A DNA stretch of 57,728 nucleotides from Erysipelotrichales bacterium (GTDB lineage Bacteria > Bacillota_I > Bacilli_A > Erysipelotrichales > Erysipelotrichaceae): assembly GCA_910576855.1 (NCBI GenBank), contig CAJTJP010000021.1, positions 1 through 57,728 of the forward strand. The letters are read 5' to 3'. Positions 34,065-42,928 of the stretch are shown in pieces. The notes beneath the pieces were generated by a model that saw nothing but the letters and a program-made list of their open reading frames with translations, ran no database searches and was not told where the DNA came from. The first letter of the stretch is position 1; every line of letters begins with the position of its first letter. The position numbers and the translations under genes are program-made.

Positions 34065-37000
34065 TTATTTATAAACCGTTTCTTTCTGTTTATTCCTTTT
34101 CATTTGTCTTTTCTTATATTGTGCATAAATCATTGTAAGTGTTGTGATGATTAATAATATCCACCAGTAAACCCACTTCGTATTATCACCGGTATTGGCT
34201 CCGCCTAAGTTATTCTTTATTGATGAATTATCATCTATCAGATTCTTATCAGGAATGCCGTCTCCGTCTGTATCAATGTTATAGTCGGGATTGCCGTCTC
34301 CGTCAAAGTCAATATTTACATCAGGGATCAATCCTGCCATTGTATCATAGGTAATACCGTTGATTGTAACGTCTTTATCAGGCTTCCATTTTGTGATTTT
34401 CAAAATATTTAAATCTGCTTTCCCATCATCATTCTTATCAATATTGATATCCGGCTTTCCGTCTCCGTTACTGTCAATATTTAAGTCAGGAATATTATCA
34501 CCGTTCATATCAACATTAATATCTGCGATACAATCCTTATCTAAATCAATATTGACATCAGGTAATCCATCGCCGTCAGTATCAATATTTAATTTAGTAC
34601 CGTCAAGCTTACATTGTTTACTTGGTTTCTTATTACCGTCAGGATCGTATTCCGTACCATCAGGCAATGTTACCGATCCGTCAGGATGAATGATTGCGCC
34701 ATCCGGTGTATCGATTTCAGTTCCGTTAGGGAATTCAATCTTACCGCCGTCAGGTACTTCAACACTTCCGTCCGGCTTTTTCACCGGTTGCTTGCCGTCA
34801 TCATTAGGTAAGCCGCACACTTCATCACCTGTAGTCGGCTTTCCGTCAGGGCCTACGACACATGTATCATCTTTATTGAGTTCCTGTTTGTCGTTACTGA
34901 TCGCATATCGTAATAGCTCATCTGTGATAAAGGTTACGAAATTACCCTCATGCTGCACCTTTAGCTCTTTTACCTTATCCTTTTCATCGATTTCGTAAAC
35001 GATTGGTTTGGCATCACTTTTCGCTCCGCCCATCGCATAGCCCACTGCAGTTGTTTTCTCTACATACGGCAAATATACTTTGATACTGCCGTCAGGCTGT
35101 ATTTTCACATTGCCCTTTTGAAGCCATACATCATATACAGTGATCGGTTTTCTAGGTAACGGTGGAATATCATCCGCATGATCGGTAATATCATCGACAA
35201 TCAAGATTACACTCGGATCAAAGTCTGTATCGCCTTGTCCTTCTACCTTAGCACTCTTATCATCGGTTTCTACTACCTTTTTCCTTAAGCTGTTCCACTT
35301 ATCTAACGCATCCTTGATCCAATCCTCGATATCCTTCTTTTCTGTTTCATCGATCTTGTCCTTGATTTCATCTAATTCATCAATCACTTGATCGATAATA
35401 TCCTTTGATTCATCACTGCCGTCAATCTCTGTTTCAATGTCAGGTAACGCCACTATCTTAAATGTAATCGTGATTTCATTTCCTGCATTATCCTCAGCGT
35501 AGATTTCATATTCACCGACACTGCTGATCTCCTCATCGATGTTATCTTGAATTGTTCCTGCCATAACACCGTCTTTCTTGTATTCGCTGTACGATAAACC
35601 GCTGTAGTCATCGGTGACTTTTACAAATCTCGGCAGATAATAGAATTTATATTCACTCTTATCCTTTACACCGGTTATCGTTGGTGCTTTGCGATCGATC
35701 ATGATTCCTTCATCACTGCTTAAGTCACTGCAGTTTCCTGCTTTGTCACATGCCTTTGCCTGTATCGTAAGTTCTACATCATTTTGATATGTCACTATGC
35801 CGCTTGTGCTTTGTTTTGTGTTTGTACCGTCTTTACTTGTTTCCGTGTATTCATAGTAATCAAGTCCGCTTGTCGCATCACTGCTTGTCATTGTTACTTC
35901 CGCAGCTTGATTCATCCAGTTACCGAAGCTTAATGCGTTGATGAATCTTGCGATTGCACTCTTATTGATTTCTTTCATCGATAATGTCGGTACATCAGGC
36001 GGTGTTTGATCGATCTTTAATTGATAGCGTATCGCCTTTGCGACTGCACCTGTACTTGAATTTTTCAAATAGAATTCTGTTTGATAATCTCCGTCAGCTG
36101 AATATACAAGTGCTGAGCTTTGAAAGCTGATTCCGTCATTACTGATTTCATCATAGCCATTCTTACCTGTAGCTGATATTTCAACATCACTGATATACCA
36201 GTTATTCTTTCCTTTGGTTCCGGTTACCTTATAGTATCCTTCACCGTTATTCGGTAAACTGTTACTGTTGATTATCAATGTTCCCTCTTGATATTCAAAC
36301 TCATAATTCGGATTGGATAAGCCGCTTGCCTGTATGCCATCTGTATATTTTCCTGCCGCTTGATTATCAGGATACTTACTTGTGATAGTAAGTGTTCCTA
36401 TATTATCACCTGTAACAGGCTGAGGATTATAGGTAGCCCCATTATCTTTAAATGCCTGACCTACTGTTTTCGTCACATCCTTTGGTTTCACGATGGTCTT
36501 ACGTTTATTGACTGTGATGACCTTAGTAGCTGTAGATTCTTGATAGCTGCTTGTGCCTGCTTTTGTTACTTTTATTGTGAATGTACCGACACCGGTAACC
36601 GTAACCTTACCGTTACTTAACACAGCCCCTGTACCGTTATCAGTTTCAATCGACCAAGACACTGCCCCGCTTCCTTGTCCGCCGCTGTAGGAAGGAGTGT
36701 AGGTCTCACCGTACATAATGGAATCCTTACTTGTGATAGAAACAGGCGGATTCTGCGTAGGTAACTGTGATACCGTTATCTGTTTCGTTACTGTTTTACT
36801 GTTGTAGTTTGTATTCCCACCTACAGTCGCCTGTAATGTAAAGGTTCCTGCGCTTAACAGCTTGAATTTATTTCCGACAATCTGCGCTACACTGTTGCCG
36901 TTTGTGATTGTATACGTTTCATTTTCACCGCTGTCATTACCTGTAGTAGTGATATTGATTTCTTGATTCACTTGAAGTGAATAATTTGAACTGTTTGTGA

Positions 37001-39224
37001 TTTGATAATTGTCTTGATTCTTTTTAGCTACAGTGATAGAAACTGTTTTCGTAAAATCAACACCGTTTCCATCCTTGCCTGAAACAGTAACACTATAGGT
37101 TCCTGCATCTAAATCAGCACCTTTTACTTTAAGATTACCACTTGTATCAATACTGAAGTGTGATTCATCTCCGCCTGTTCCTAATTGAATAGATGCAATA
37201 TTTGAGGTTGGCTGTCCTGTTGGATACGATAGTGTGAAAGTACCGATCGTATTATTTACCTTAGTCGGATTATCCCCATACGTAAGAGTCGAACTTGTGG
37301 GATTATATTCGAGTGTAGGTACAGGATGTCCTGTTACAGTTATCGTAATCGTTTTGGTAAAGGTTTCATTCTCATTATCCGTTATCTTTATCTTTAATGT
37401 ATAGGTTCCTTTAGTTATCTTTTTCTTAGCGAATAATTCATTATTTGTGATACTGAAATTCGCATCAGTAGTAGGATTTCCTGAAGCATCAACGATTTCC
37501 CATTTCTTATAATCCTTACCGCTTGTAGGATCATTCACACCACTTGTGCCGCCTGTAAAGGTAAAGGTTCCTGTTTTAGCACCTGCCGCATTGATACCTG
37601 CATCTCCCTCAGTCCAGCTTGTTTTACCGCTTGGATAATTTGGAGTAAATGTAATATCGGTAATTGGCAGAGCACCGAAATCTAAGGTAATCTGTGTACC
37701 GTTTCCTCTATAAGTCGTTTTCGTTCCTTCATCTACTTCTTGATAAAGAGTAAGACTTAAGGTTTTCGCTGTTTGATAGTTTGCGAGTGAAGTTAGATCA
37801 AGCTGAACGGTACCTGTATTACCATTTACCTGACCTAATACACTGTATCTTTCACCACTGTTTGTCGTCGCAACCGCACTGATATATCGATCACCCGAGG
37901 TTGTGCCACTTAAAGACACAGGAATTGAAACAGTCGTATTACTTCTGTCAACTGTTAATGTATTTCCTGAAACATCAGGATTACTTGAATCCAGCCCAAT
38001 TCCTAAATCAGAATCTTTCAAAGTAAGATAAGGATAATTGCCAATCTCAGGAACCGGTTGATTAATAGCGGAACTGATGTTGAACATTGGTTTAGAAGCA
38101 CTCGAATATGAAATAATACTTTTATCTAATGTTAGCAACGGTCTTACAGAGGATGTACCTGCGGTTTGAGCATGACCGGGGCAACGTATGGTTGATTCAC
38201 CTTCGGGTACTAAATCAGCCTGTATTTCTATTGTACTCGGTGTTGTACCAATCTCAAACATAAAACTTCTAATGTTATGAAGCGTACCATTTCCAAAGTC
38301 AAAAGATGGAGTAGGATTTTTAAGATTCTGACATACGCCAGGATTAACTGTTACTTGAAATTTTTTATCTAATCCTTGAGAAGGATCCCTAAGATATTCT
38401 TTTAAATAAGCTTCCATACCAAGCTCGTCCAATGCCTTCTGTATAAGAACAAAATTGCACATATAACTACCACTGACATCCATCATTGCTTTTTTCCAAT
38501 CCATCGTATCTGTATCAAGATTGAGAATATCACCAATCGCACCACCTACACGACCATGCGAAGATGCAGGTGCGCAATCTTCATCTTCATAAGTAACTAT
38601 TCCCCCTTTAGGATATTGAAGCTGAGAGATTTTAAAATAACTAGGAATAGGAAATCGAGCTATAGTTTCCGGATCAGTATCATTTTGGGTCACCTTTATT
38701 CCCTGCTCCGTTACGGTTTGTTCCATATTACAAACTTTATTCTCTTTATCCAACACATTCTTAATTATGCTGACATCAGTAACCAACGAATTTGTATTTG
38801 CCCCTACAAACTTACTTCTGTTATCTACTGATTCATCACCTAACCACCAATCGGTATTTATTGTGTCAATGGTTACTAAAGCTGTATTGCCTGTATTCAT
38901 TATACTTGTTAAATCGGATGTTTTCGGTAAAGTGAATTTATTTGAAACAATCTTGCTTCCTAATTCTCCGTAATTGCCAGCTAAATTATTTAACGAAGCA
39001 ACCGCATCATTCCATGTTACTTCACCTGCATCTGTCGCTGTATCCTTTAATAAAGTCATTGTATTAGGATCAATTACGGTATAAGAATCATTTCCGATAA
39101 ATACTTTACTTCCTGTTGAATAATTAGTAGCCGCATTTAATCTATGATTATCATTATATAATAAAGGCACACTTAAGCTTATACCTATAAATAAACACAA
39201 AAAAGTATAAATAATTCTTTTCAT
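34065..39224 (-). CDS. Large surface protein with Ig-like, MBG-like and DGDG repeats, sortase-like C-terminus
   Basis: This 1719-aa exported protein has signal peptide MKRIIYTFLCLFIGISLSVPLL. An N-terminal domain of about 350 residues contains paired Cys (SGSYMCNFV, NPGVCQNL). A row of bacterial Ig/cadherin-like modules over about residues 380-900 follows (TPNYPSGKTSWTEGDAG, TFTLSYPTGQP, VTVTGVGTFTIKVTKAGT), then an MBG-like module (KPKDVTKTVGQAFKDNG, NYEFEYQEGTL). Near the C-terminus come PDG repeats and seven or so NIDxDGDGxPD units, calcium-binding thrombospondin-3-like. It ends GGANTGDN, a TM helix and KKRQMKRNK, a sortase-type signal. AAAGGAAG precedes the ATG. It follows the sigma factor gene on the same strand by about 240 bases. 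The ligand is unknown. Confidence 0.88.
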   Translation of the reverse strand: MKRIIYTFLCLFIGISLSVPLLYNDNHRLNAATNYSTGSKVFIGNDSYTVIDPNTMTLLKDTATDAGEVTWNDAVASLNNLAGNYGELGSKIVSNKFTLPKTSDLTSIMNTGNTALVTIDTINTDWWLGDESVDNRSKFVGANTNSLVTDVSIIKNVLDKENKVCNMEQTVTEQGIKVTQNDTDPETIARFPIPSYFKISQLQYPKGGIVTYEDEDCAPASSHGRVGGAIGDILNLDTDTMDWKKAMMDVSGSYMCNFVLIQKALDELGMEAYLKEYLRDPSQGLDKKFQVTVNPGVCQNLKNPTPSFDFGNGTLHNIRSFMFEIGTTPSTIEIQADLVPEGESTIRCPGHAQTAGTSSVRPLLTLDKSIISYSSASKPMFNISSAINQPVPEIGNYPYLTLKDSDLGIGLDSSNPDVSGNTLTVDRSNTTVSIPVSLSGTTSGDRYISAVATTNSGERYSVLGQVNGNTGTVQLDLTSLANYQTAKTLSLTLYQEVDEGTKTTYRGNGTQITLDFGALPITDITFTPNYPSGKTSWTEGDAGINAAGAKTGTFTFTGGTSGVNDPTSGKDYKKWEIVDASGNPTTDANFSITNNELFAKKKITKGTYTLKIKITDNENETFTKTITITVTGHPVPTLEYNPTSSTLTYGDNPTKVNNTIGTFTLSYPTGQPTSNIASIQLGTGGDESHFSIDTSGNLKVKGADLDAGTYSVTVSGKDGNGVDFTKTVSITVAKKNQDNYQITNSSNYSLQVNQEINITTTGNDSGENETYTITNGNSVAQIVGNKFKLLSAGTFTLQATVGGNTNYNSKTVTKQITVSQLPTQNPPVSITSKDSIMYGETYTPSYSGGQGSGAVSWSIETDNGTGAVLSNGKVTVTGVGTFTIKVTKAGTSSYQESTATKVITVNKRKTIVKPKDVTKTVGQAFKDNGATYNPQPVTGDNIGTLTITSKYPDNQAAGKYTDGIQASGLSNPNYEFEYQEGTLIINSNSLPNNGEGYYKVTGTKGKNNWYISDVEISATGKNGYDEISNDGISFQSSALVYSADGDYQTEFYLKNSSTGAVAKAIRYQLKIDQTPPDVPTLSMKEINKSAIARFINALSFGNWMNQAAEVTMTSSDATSGLDYYEYTETSKDGTNTKQSTSGIVTYQNDVELTIQAKACDKAGNCSDLSSDEGIMIDRKAPTITGVKDKSEYKFYYLPRFVKVTDDYSGLSYSEYKKDGVMAGTIQDNIDEEISSVGEYEIYAEDNAGNEITITFKIVALPDIETEIDGSDESKDIIDQVIDELDEIKDKIDETEKKDIEDWIKDALDKWNSLRKKVVETDDKSAKVEGQGDTDFDPSVILIVDDITDHADDIPPLPRKPITVYDVWLQKGNVKIQPDGSIKVYLPYVEKTTAVGYAMGGAKSDAKPIVYEIDEKDKVKELKVQHEGNFVTFITDELLRYAISNDKQELNKDDTCVVGPDGKPTTGDEVCGLPNDDGKQPVKKPDGSVEVPDGGKIEFPNGTEIDTPDGAIIHPDGSVTLPDGTEYDPDGNKKPSKQCKLDGTKLNIDTDGDGLPDVNIDLDKDCIADINVDMNGDNIPDLNIDSNGDGKPDINIDKNDDGKADLNILKITKWKPDKDVTINGITYDTMAGLIPDVNIDFDGDGNPDYNIDTDGDGIPDKNLIDDNSSIKNNLGGANTGDNTKWVYWWILLIITTLTMIYAQYKKRQMKRNKQKETVYK

Positions 39225-39466
39225 ACAACCACTTCCTTTCTTTCCTTATATATTTAATATAATAGTTGTTTTTTTATAAACTTAAACAATAACTACAGAG
39301 TATTAAAAGACTATAGAAAGTTTAAAAAATAATATGCCATAAAAGCCCTTCTTTCCTTATCCATACAGTAAAAACGATAGAAATGTCCTATCATATACAT
39401 ATCCATTAAGAGGAGTCACTTTAAAATCAAAAGGTTACAAAAAAATCAAAAATTTTTCAATTCATA

Positions 39467-40525
39467 TTAATAAGCCTGTTCAAATATATCCGCAAATCCT
39501 TCATTCTTTAACAGTTTATAATAATCATCATTCTTTTCCTTTAACGCATAATAAATAGGCAATATCTCTTGCCAAGCTTCCTCACTTTGTTTATTTTCTT
39601 TATCATTCATAATAAAATTCACACAAGTAAAATACGCACTTCTGCTGTTGGTTATATTAACATCTTGATAAACCTTTGCCTTGAATACAGAATGATTTAA
39701 ATCCACTGTAGATTCAACTGCTTCGTTTTCTTTTGTATCATCCTGTGCAGTTACTTCACTATTATCCTGCGCCTTCTGTATATCATCATATACAAAAACA
39801 GCTCCGCTTACCAATAAAACACTCATCGATGCCATACAAACCGATGTCAATAAATTACCTGCGACATATTCCTTTGTACTCACCATTGCATTCTTTATCT
39901 GATTCATAACGATCAAAACAACGGAATCTGCCGCTAACATATCCGCTCTGAATTTAATCTTACGATTATTTTCCTTTTCAAATTGCTTTACTAAAGCTGA
40001 TAAATCCTTCTTTGCGCGATGAAGTCTTGTCTTTACCGTTCCTGCAGATAAATCCAAAACCTGTGCCGCTTCCTCTATCTTAAGCTGTCTGATATAAACA
40101 AGCTCTACTACCTCTTGGTATCTCGGCTTCAGCTGTTTAATTAAATGATGAATCACCGCTTTTTCATTTTCGTTGTTGTAATGTTCAAAGGGAATCATGT
40201 AGCTTCGCTGTTCTACACAATATGCCTGATTCATAAGCTCGGGATCGGACGGTATATCATGCTTCTTACGAAACAGCTTGTAGCATTTGGAATGAACGAT
40301 CGTTTTCAACCAAGCAGGAAAAGCTTTTGGGTCTCTTAATTCATTGATTGATTTATGAATACTGATAAATGCTTCTTGTACCGCATCTTTCGCATCTGCA
40401 TCATTTTTCGTATCATTCATTGCCATTGCATATGCCATAGAATAATAATGGGAAAATAATTGTTCAAAGGCTTCCTCATCATTTGTCATCGCTGCTTCTA
40501 CAAGCTTGATTTCTTCCTGTGTCAT
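39467..40525 (-). CDS. ECF sigma factor with C-terminal membrane-spanning extension
   Basis: This is a 352-aa protein starting at the ATG at 40525 with GGAGG 8 bases upstream (the GTG three codons earlier overlaps it). Residues about 20-90 form sigma region 2 (FEQLFSHYYSMAYAMAMN ... DAVQEAFISIHKSINEL). Region 4 lies around 130-190 (LKPRYQEVVELVYIRQLKIEEAAQVLDLSAGTVKTRLHRAKKDL). A TM helix follows at about 222-244 (LTSVCMASMSVLLVSGAVFVY), and the last 110 residues are predicted outside the membrane. Such fusions place an anti-sigma-like or sensing part on the sigma factor itself. The gene lies directly upstream of the large surface protein, a candidate target. No separate anti-sigma gene was seen. 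Confidence 0.85.
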   Translation of the reverse strand: MTQEEIKLVEAAMTNDEEAFEQLFSHYYSMAYAMAMNDTKNDADAKDAVQEAFISIHKSINELRDPKAFPAWLKTIVHSKCYKLFRKKHDIPSDPELMNQAYCVEQRSYMIPFEHYNNENEKAVIHHLIKQLKPRYQEVVELVYIRQLKIEEAAQVLDLSAGTVKTRLHRAKKDLSALVKQFEKENNRKIKFRADMLAADSVVLIVMNQIKNAMVSTKEYVAGNLLTSVCMASMSVLLVSGAVFVYDDIQKAQDNSEVTAQDDTKENEAVESTVDLNHSVFKAKVYQDVNITNSRSAYFTCVNFIMNDKENKQSEEAWQEILPIYYALKEKNDDYYKLLKNEGFADIFEQAY

Positions 40526-41060
40526 TTCGTTCACCTCCGCACATTTTGTTGTGTCTTTCTGTTTTTCATTTCTTTTATTGCTTACATTGTAAATAATGAA
40601 TTTGATTTACATTACATCCTTATTTATACTTTATCAAATATCTTTGAATATGTAAACACTATTATCGACTGAATTTTACTGAAAAAGTTAAAAAATGGAA
40701 AACACGAGGCATTTTGTATCTAATATAGCTTTAATTATTTTAATGTCAGAAATTAATACATATAAAGAGAGTTCGCTTTCTTTTTATTGTGATTAAAAAA
40801 ATGCGGCTGAATTGAATCAGAAAATGCAAATTTTTTCATTAATTTCGGAAAAGTTTGGATTACAGGCACCTGCGACAGTAGTATACCATTGACGGGATAA
40901 GCGGTAAATTCATGCTTTTTGTTTGATGAATGCTGCTTCATTTTGTATATGAGCGATTACCCTGATAAAGGAGAAAAGGTGCTCGAGAGAGAACGAATTT
41001 TCAGAATCTGAAACAAGCTTTTTTCATAAGCGAAATATTTATTTTCAGTTCTTTTATTTT
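40526..41060. other. AT-rich intergenic region
   Basis: No convincing gene was seen here. A 62-aa minus-strand ORF (40753-40941) has no ribosome binding site and no recognisable family. Clear signals are absent apart from AT-rich stretches with possible promoter elements for the sigma factor gene. Confidence 0.35.
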
Positions 41061-41062
41061 TT

Positions 41063-41350
41063 ACTTTATTATATTTGAATAATGTGGTAAAATATCTTTG
41101 GTATTAAATGTGGGACAGGGCGTTTAGTATCACCATTCAAACAATCTAAAGGTTACACTAAATTAAGAAGTTCGCAAAAATCTACTCAACTCATGATATT
41201 ATCTTACACTACAAGGGGAATAAAATTCTTGTTTGGATGGGGTGGTAATCTGAATAGGGTTACCCATTACAGGTGTCAAGGCGGGAGAGCTTGGGATAGA
41301 AGCTTATGAAAGGACGATTCGTACAAGGTTGCGAGTCGTTCTTTTCTTTT
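41063..41350 (+). ncRNA. Candidate noncoding transcript ending at a strong terminator
   Basis: A possible promoter with extended -10 (TGGTAAAAT at about 41085-41093, weak TTTATT -35) is followed by about 210 bases without a usable ORF, containing GC-rich segments such as GGGTTACCCATTACAGGTG and GGCGGGAGAGCTTGG. It ends at 41309-41350 in a 13-bp stem (with two G-U pairs), a 10-nt loop and CTTTTCTTTT. The GC content is well above the flanks. The layout is that of a small RNA or a riboswitch-like leader. It matches no RNA family that I could recognise (not 6S, tmRNA, SRP, T-box or c-di-GMP/c-di-AMP aptamers as far as can be seen). An open frame GWGGNLNRVTHYRC over it is short and unremarkable. 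Confidence 0.4.
41309..41350 (+). terminator. Strong terminator of the candidate RNA
   Basis: A 13-bp stem runs from AAAGGACGATTCG to CGAGTCGTTCTTT, with a T-rich tail. Confidence 0.75.
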
Positions 41351-41427
41351 GTATGTCGGATAGACTCGTGTGCGATAAGCGGATTGTTATCAGCTGTATT
41401 ATTTGTATGATGAGCACAGCTAAAGGG

Positions 41428-41456
41428 TTGACATGCGGCATGGAGCTTGGTATATT
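41428..41456 (+). promoter_or_regulatory. Promoter of lipoprotein copy 1
   Basis: TTGACA (41428-41433), a 17-base spacer and TATATT (41451-41456) are present. The same boxes, with the same TAGCTTGG-like end of spacer, stand before copy 2. Confidence 0.8.
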
Positions 41457-41501
41457 AAGGATGTAAATAATCCGATTGATTAATTGGGAGGAGCGAAAGC
41501 A

Positions 41502-42386
41502 ATGAAAAAAACGATAGGCTGCGTGTTGTTATGTGGGTTGTTGTGTGCGTGCGGGAAAGCATCGGTTGAGGTGAAGGAAGGCATCGTAGTTGAATACGGT
41601 ACTGAGCTAAAGGCGGAAGATCTTACTGATGAAAAGGTAGCGCTGAAGGAAGTCAAGGGCTATGATGCTAACAATACCGGTGAGCAAAAGGTAACCGCTG
41701 TCTTTGTGAATGAAAAAGATAAGGAAATTGAGACGGAAATCACGGTTGAGGTGAAGGATACGAAAAAACCGGTAATCAAGTTGAAAAAGGAAAAGGTTGA
41801 AATTACTGCAGGGGATAAGTTTGATGCAGCTTCTAATATTGAGTCGGTGACGGATCCGGTAGACGGTGATATTAAAAAAAGTGAGGATACAAAGCTGACA
41901 AAGAACGGCTATATTATCACAAGTAATGTGAATGCTAAGAAGGCGGGAAGCTATACGGTGAAGGTAACGGCTTATGATGTGAACGGCAATAAAGCGGAAA
42001 GCAGCTATAAGGTAACGGTAAAGAAAAAGCCACAAGAACAAAGTGAAACACAAAACAACAATCAAGCAAGCAGTAATAATGGTTATACAAATAATCAAGG
42101 AAGTACAAGCTACAGTAAGCCGACATCAGGGAATACAGGTTCAAATAAAAAGCCAAGCAGTGATGCGTCCAACAATAACGGCAGTTCATCAGGACAAACC
42201 GCCAATAAACCTCATAAGCATTGGGGGCCCGCAGTAGAGGGAATGTATTTTGACAGCGGTGATGAATTAGATGCGTGGGCAATACAATATCATAGAGACC
42301 AAATGCGTCAAGGAAATGATATCGGAGCTGCATGGGGCGTATCTGAATGCTCCTGCGGGAAATTATTTATCCATAGATTTTACTAG
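41502..42386 (+). CDS. Ig-like lipoprotein, tandem copy 1
   Basis: This 294-aa lipoprotein has signal MKKTIGCVLLCGLLCACGK with lipobox LCAC. Two bacterial Ig-like (DUF5011-type) modules follow (VEVKEGIVVEYGTELKAEDL..., KPVIKLKKEKVEITAGDKFD...GSYTVKVTAYDVNGNKAESSYKVTV). An Asn/Ser/Gly-rich linker then leads to a 55-aa C-terminal domain: HKHWGPAVEGMYFDSGDELDAWA ... GAAWGVSECSCGKLFI, with a CxC pair. The start follows GGGAGG; a TTG six codons earlier is within that site. It is nearly identical to copy 2 except for the C-terminal 25 residues. The function is unknown. Confidence 0.85.
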   Translation: MKKTIGCVLLCGLLCACGKASVEVKEGIVVEYGTELKAEDLTDEKVALKEVKGYDANNTGEQKVTAVFVNEKDKEIETEITVEVKDTKKPVIKLKKEKVEITAGDKFDAASNIESVTDPVDGDIKKSEDTKLTKNGYIITSNVNAKKAGSYTVKVTAYDVNGNKAESSYKVTVKKKPQEQSETQNNNQASSNNGYTNNQGSTSYSKPTSGNTGSNKKPSSDASNNNGSSSGQTANKPHKHWGPAVEGMYFDSGDELDAWAIQYHRDQMRQGNDIGAAWGVSECSCGKLFIHRFY

Positions 42387-42412
42387 ACAATCATAACGGT
42401 TGTCTTTTTATT
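42385..42412 (+). terminator. First terminator-like hairpin after lipoprotein copy 1
   Basis: AGACAATC ATAAC GGTTGTCT is followed by TTTTATTTT. It overlaps the stop codon. An equivalent follows copy 2 at 43806-43833. Confidence 0.7.
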
Positions 42413-42454
42413 TTAAATGCTTGAAGGAAGTATAACAAATTTAATTATTTATAT

Positions 42455-42482
42455 AGACAATCCAAAGTGATTGTCTTTTTTA
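42455..42482 (+). terminator. Second terminator-like hairpin, copy 1
   Basis: AGACAATC CAAAGT GATTGTCT is followed by TTTTTA. A third hairpin, CAAAAAATTT/AAATTTTTTG, lies at 42491-42525 with TTTTTTG after it. Confidence 0.7.
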
Positions 42483-42587
42483 TACTTACTCAAAAAATTT
42501 TTTTATAAATTTTTTGGGTTTTTTGTTTTTCGTGTGTATGAAATAAATAGGGGCGATTACACACAGAAAGAAATGGAGGAAATGATA

Positions 42588-42635
42588 ATGAAATCAAATA
42601 TAAGACCACCGAATAAGAAATCGTATATAGAGTAA
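42588..42635 (+). CDS. Leader-type 15-aa ORF, copy 1
   Basis: MKSNIRPPNKKSYIE is preceded by GGAGG 8 bases before the ATG. It is encoded just upstream of the adhesin-type ORF, and both are present in the two copies of the duplication. A weak hairpin with a short T-run follows. It could be a leader peptide or a small protein. Since the duplication is recent, agreement of the copies is weak evidence for function. Confidence 0.4.
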   Translation: MKSNIRPPNKKSYIE

Positions 42636-42675
42636 TGTCTCTGTTTTTGTGTTAATAAAAAAAGGAGGAATAAAA

Positions 42676-42768
42676 ATGAGACACAAACTGAAGAAATTAT
42701 TGAATACAACACTCGCCTGTTTTATGGCTTTATCAATGATTCAAGTAAAGAAAAACAAAGCAGAATAA
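42676..42768 (+). pseudogene. Truncated 5' end of the adhesin gene
   Basis: MRHKLKKLLNTTLACFMALSMIQVKK is preceded by AAAGGAGG. The first 15 residues equal the signal peptide start of the 1581-aa adhesin at 44094, and the rest is similar, but a stop follows after 30 codons. It is the 5' end of a surface-protein gene left behind by the tandem duplication (or by loss of its body). Confidence 0.75.
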
Positions 42769-42856
42769 ACTGTTCACGATATAAAAGTCTTTAAACGTAA
42801 AAATATGCCGGTCACTGAAATATTTTCAAAACATGCTCTATAAATTGTACAAAGCA

Positions 42857-42885
42857 TTGACAGGAATAGTTTAGCTTGGTATATT
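42857..42885 (+). promoter_or_regulatory. Promoter of lipoprotein copy 2
   Basis: TTGACA (42857-42862), a 17-base spacer and TATATT (42880-42885) are present. Confidence 0.8.
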
Positions 42886-42928
42886 AAGAGTGTAAAAAGG
42901 TTAATAATAAATTTGGAGGAGAGTTAAA

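Noticed and set aside
40753-40941. 62-aa minus-strand ORF
   Set aside because: No ribosome binding site and no recognisable features; it lies in an AT-rich gap.
41090-41310. Riboswitch of a known class (T-box, SAM, cobalamin, c-di-AMP)
   Set aside because: The GGTGG and AGGTGTCAAGG words only superficially resemble known aptamers, and no complete consensus fits. It was kept only as an unassigned RNA candidate.
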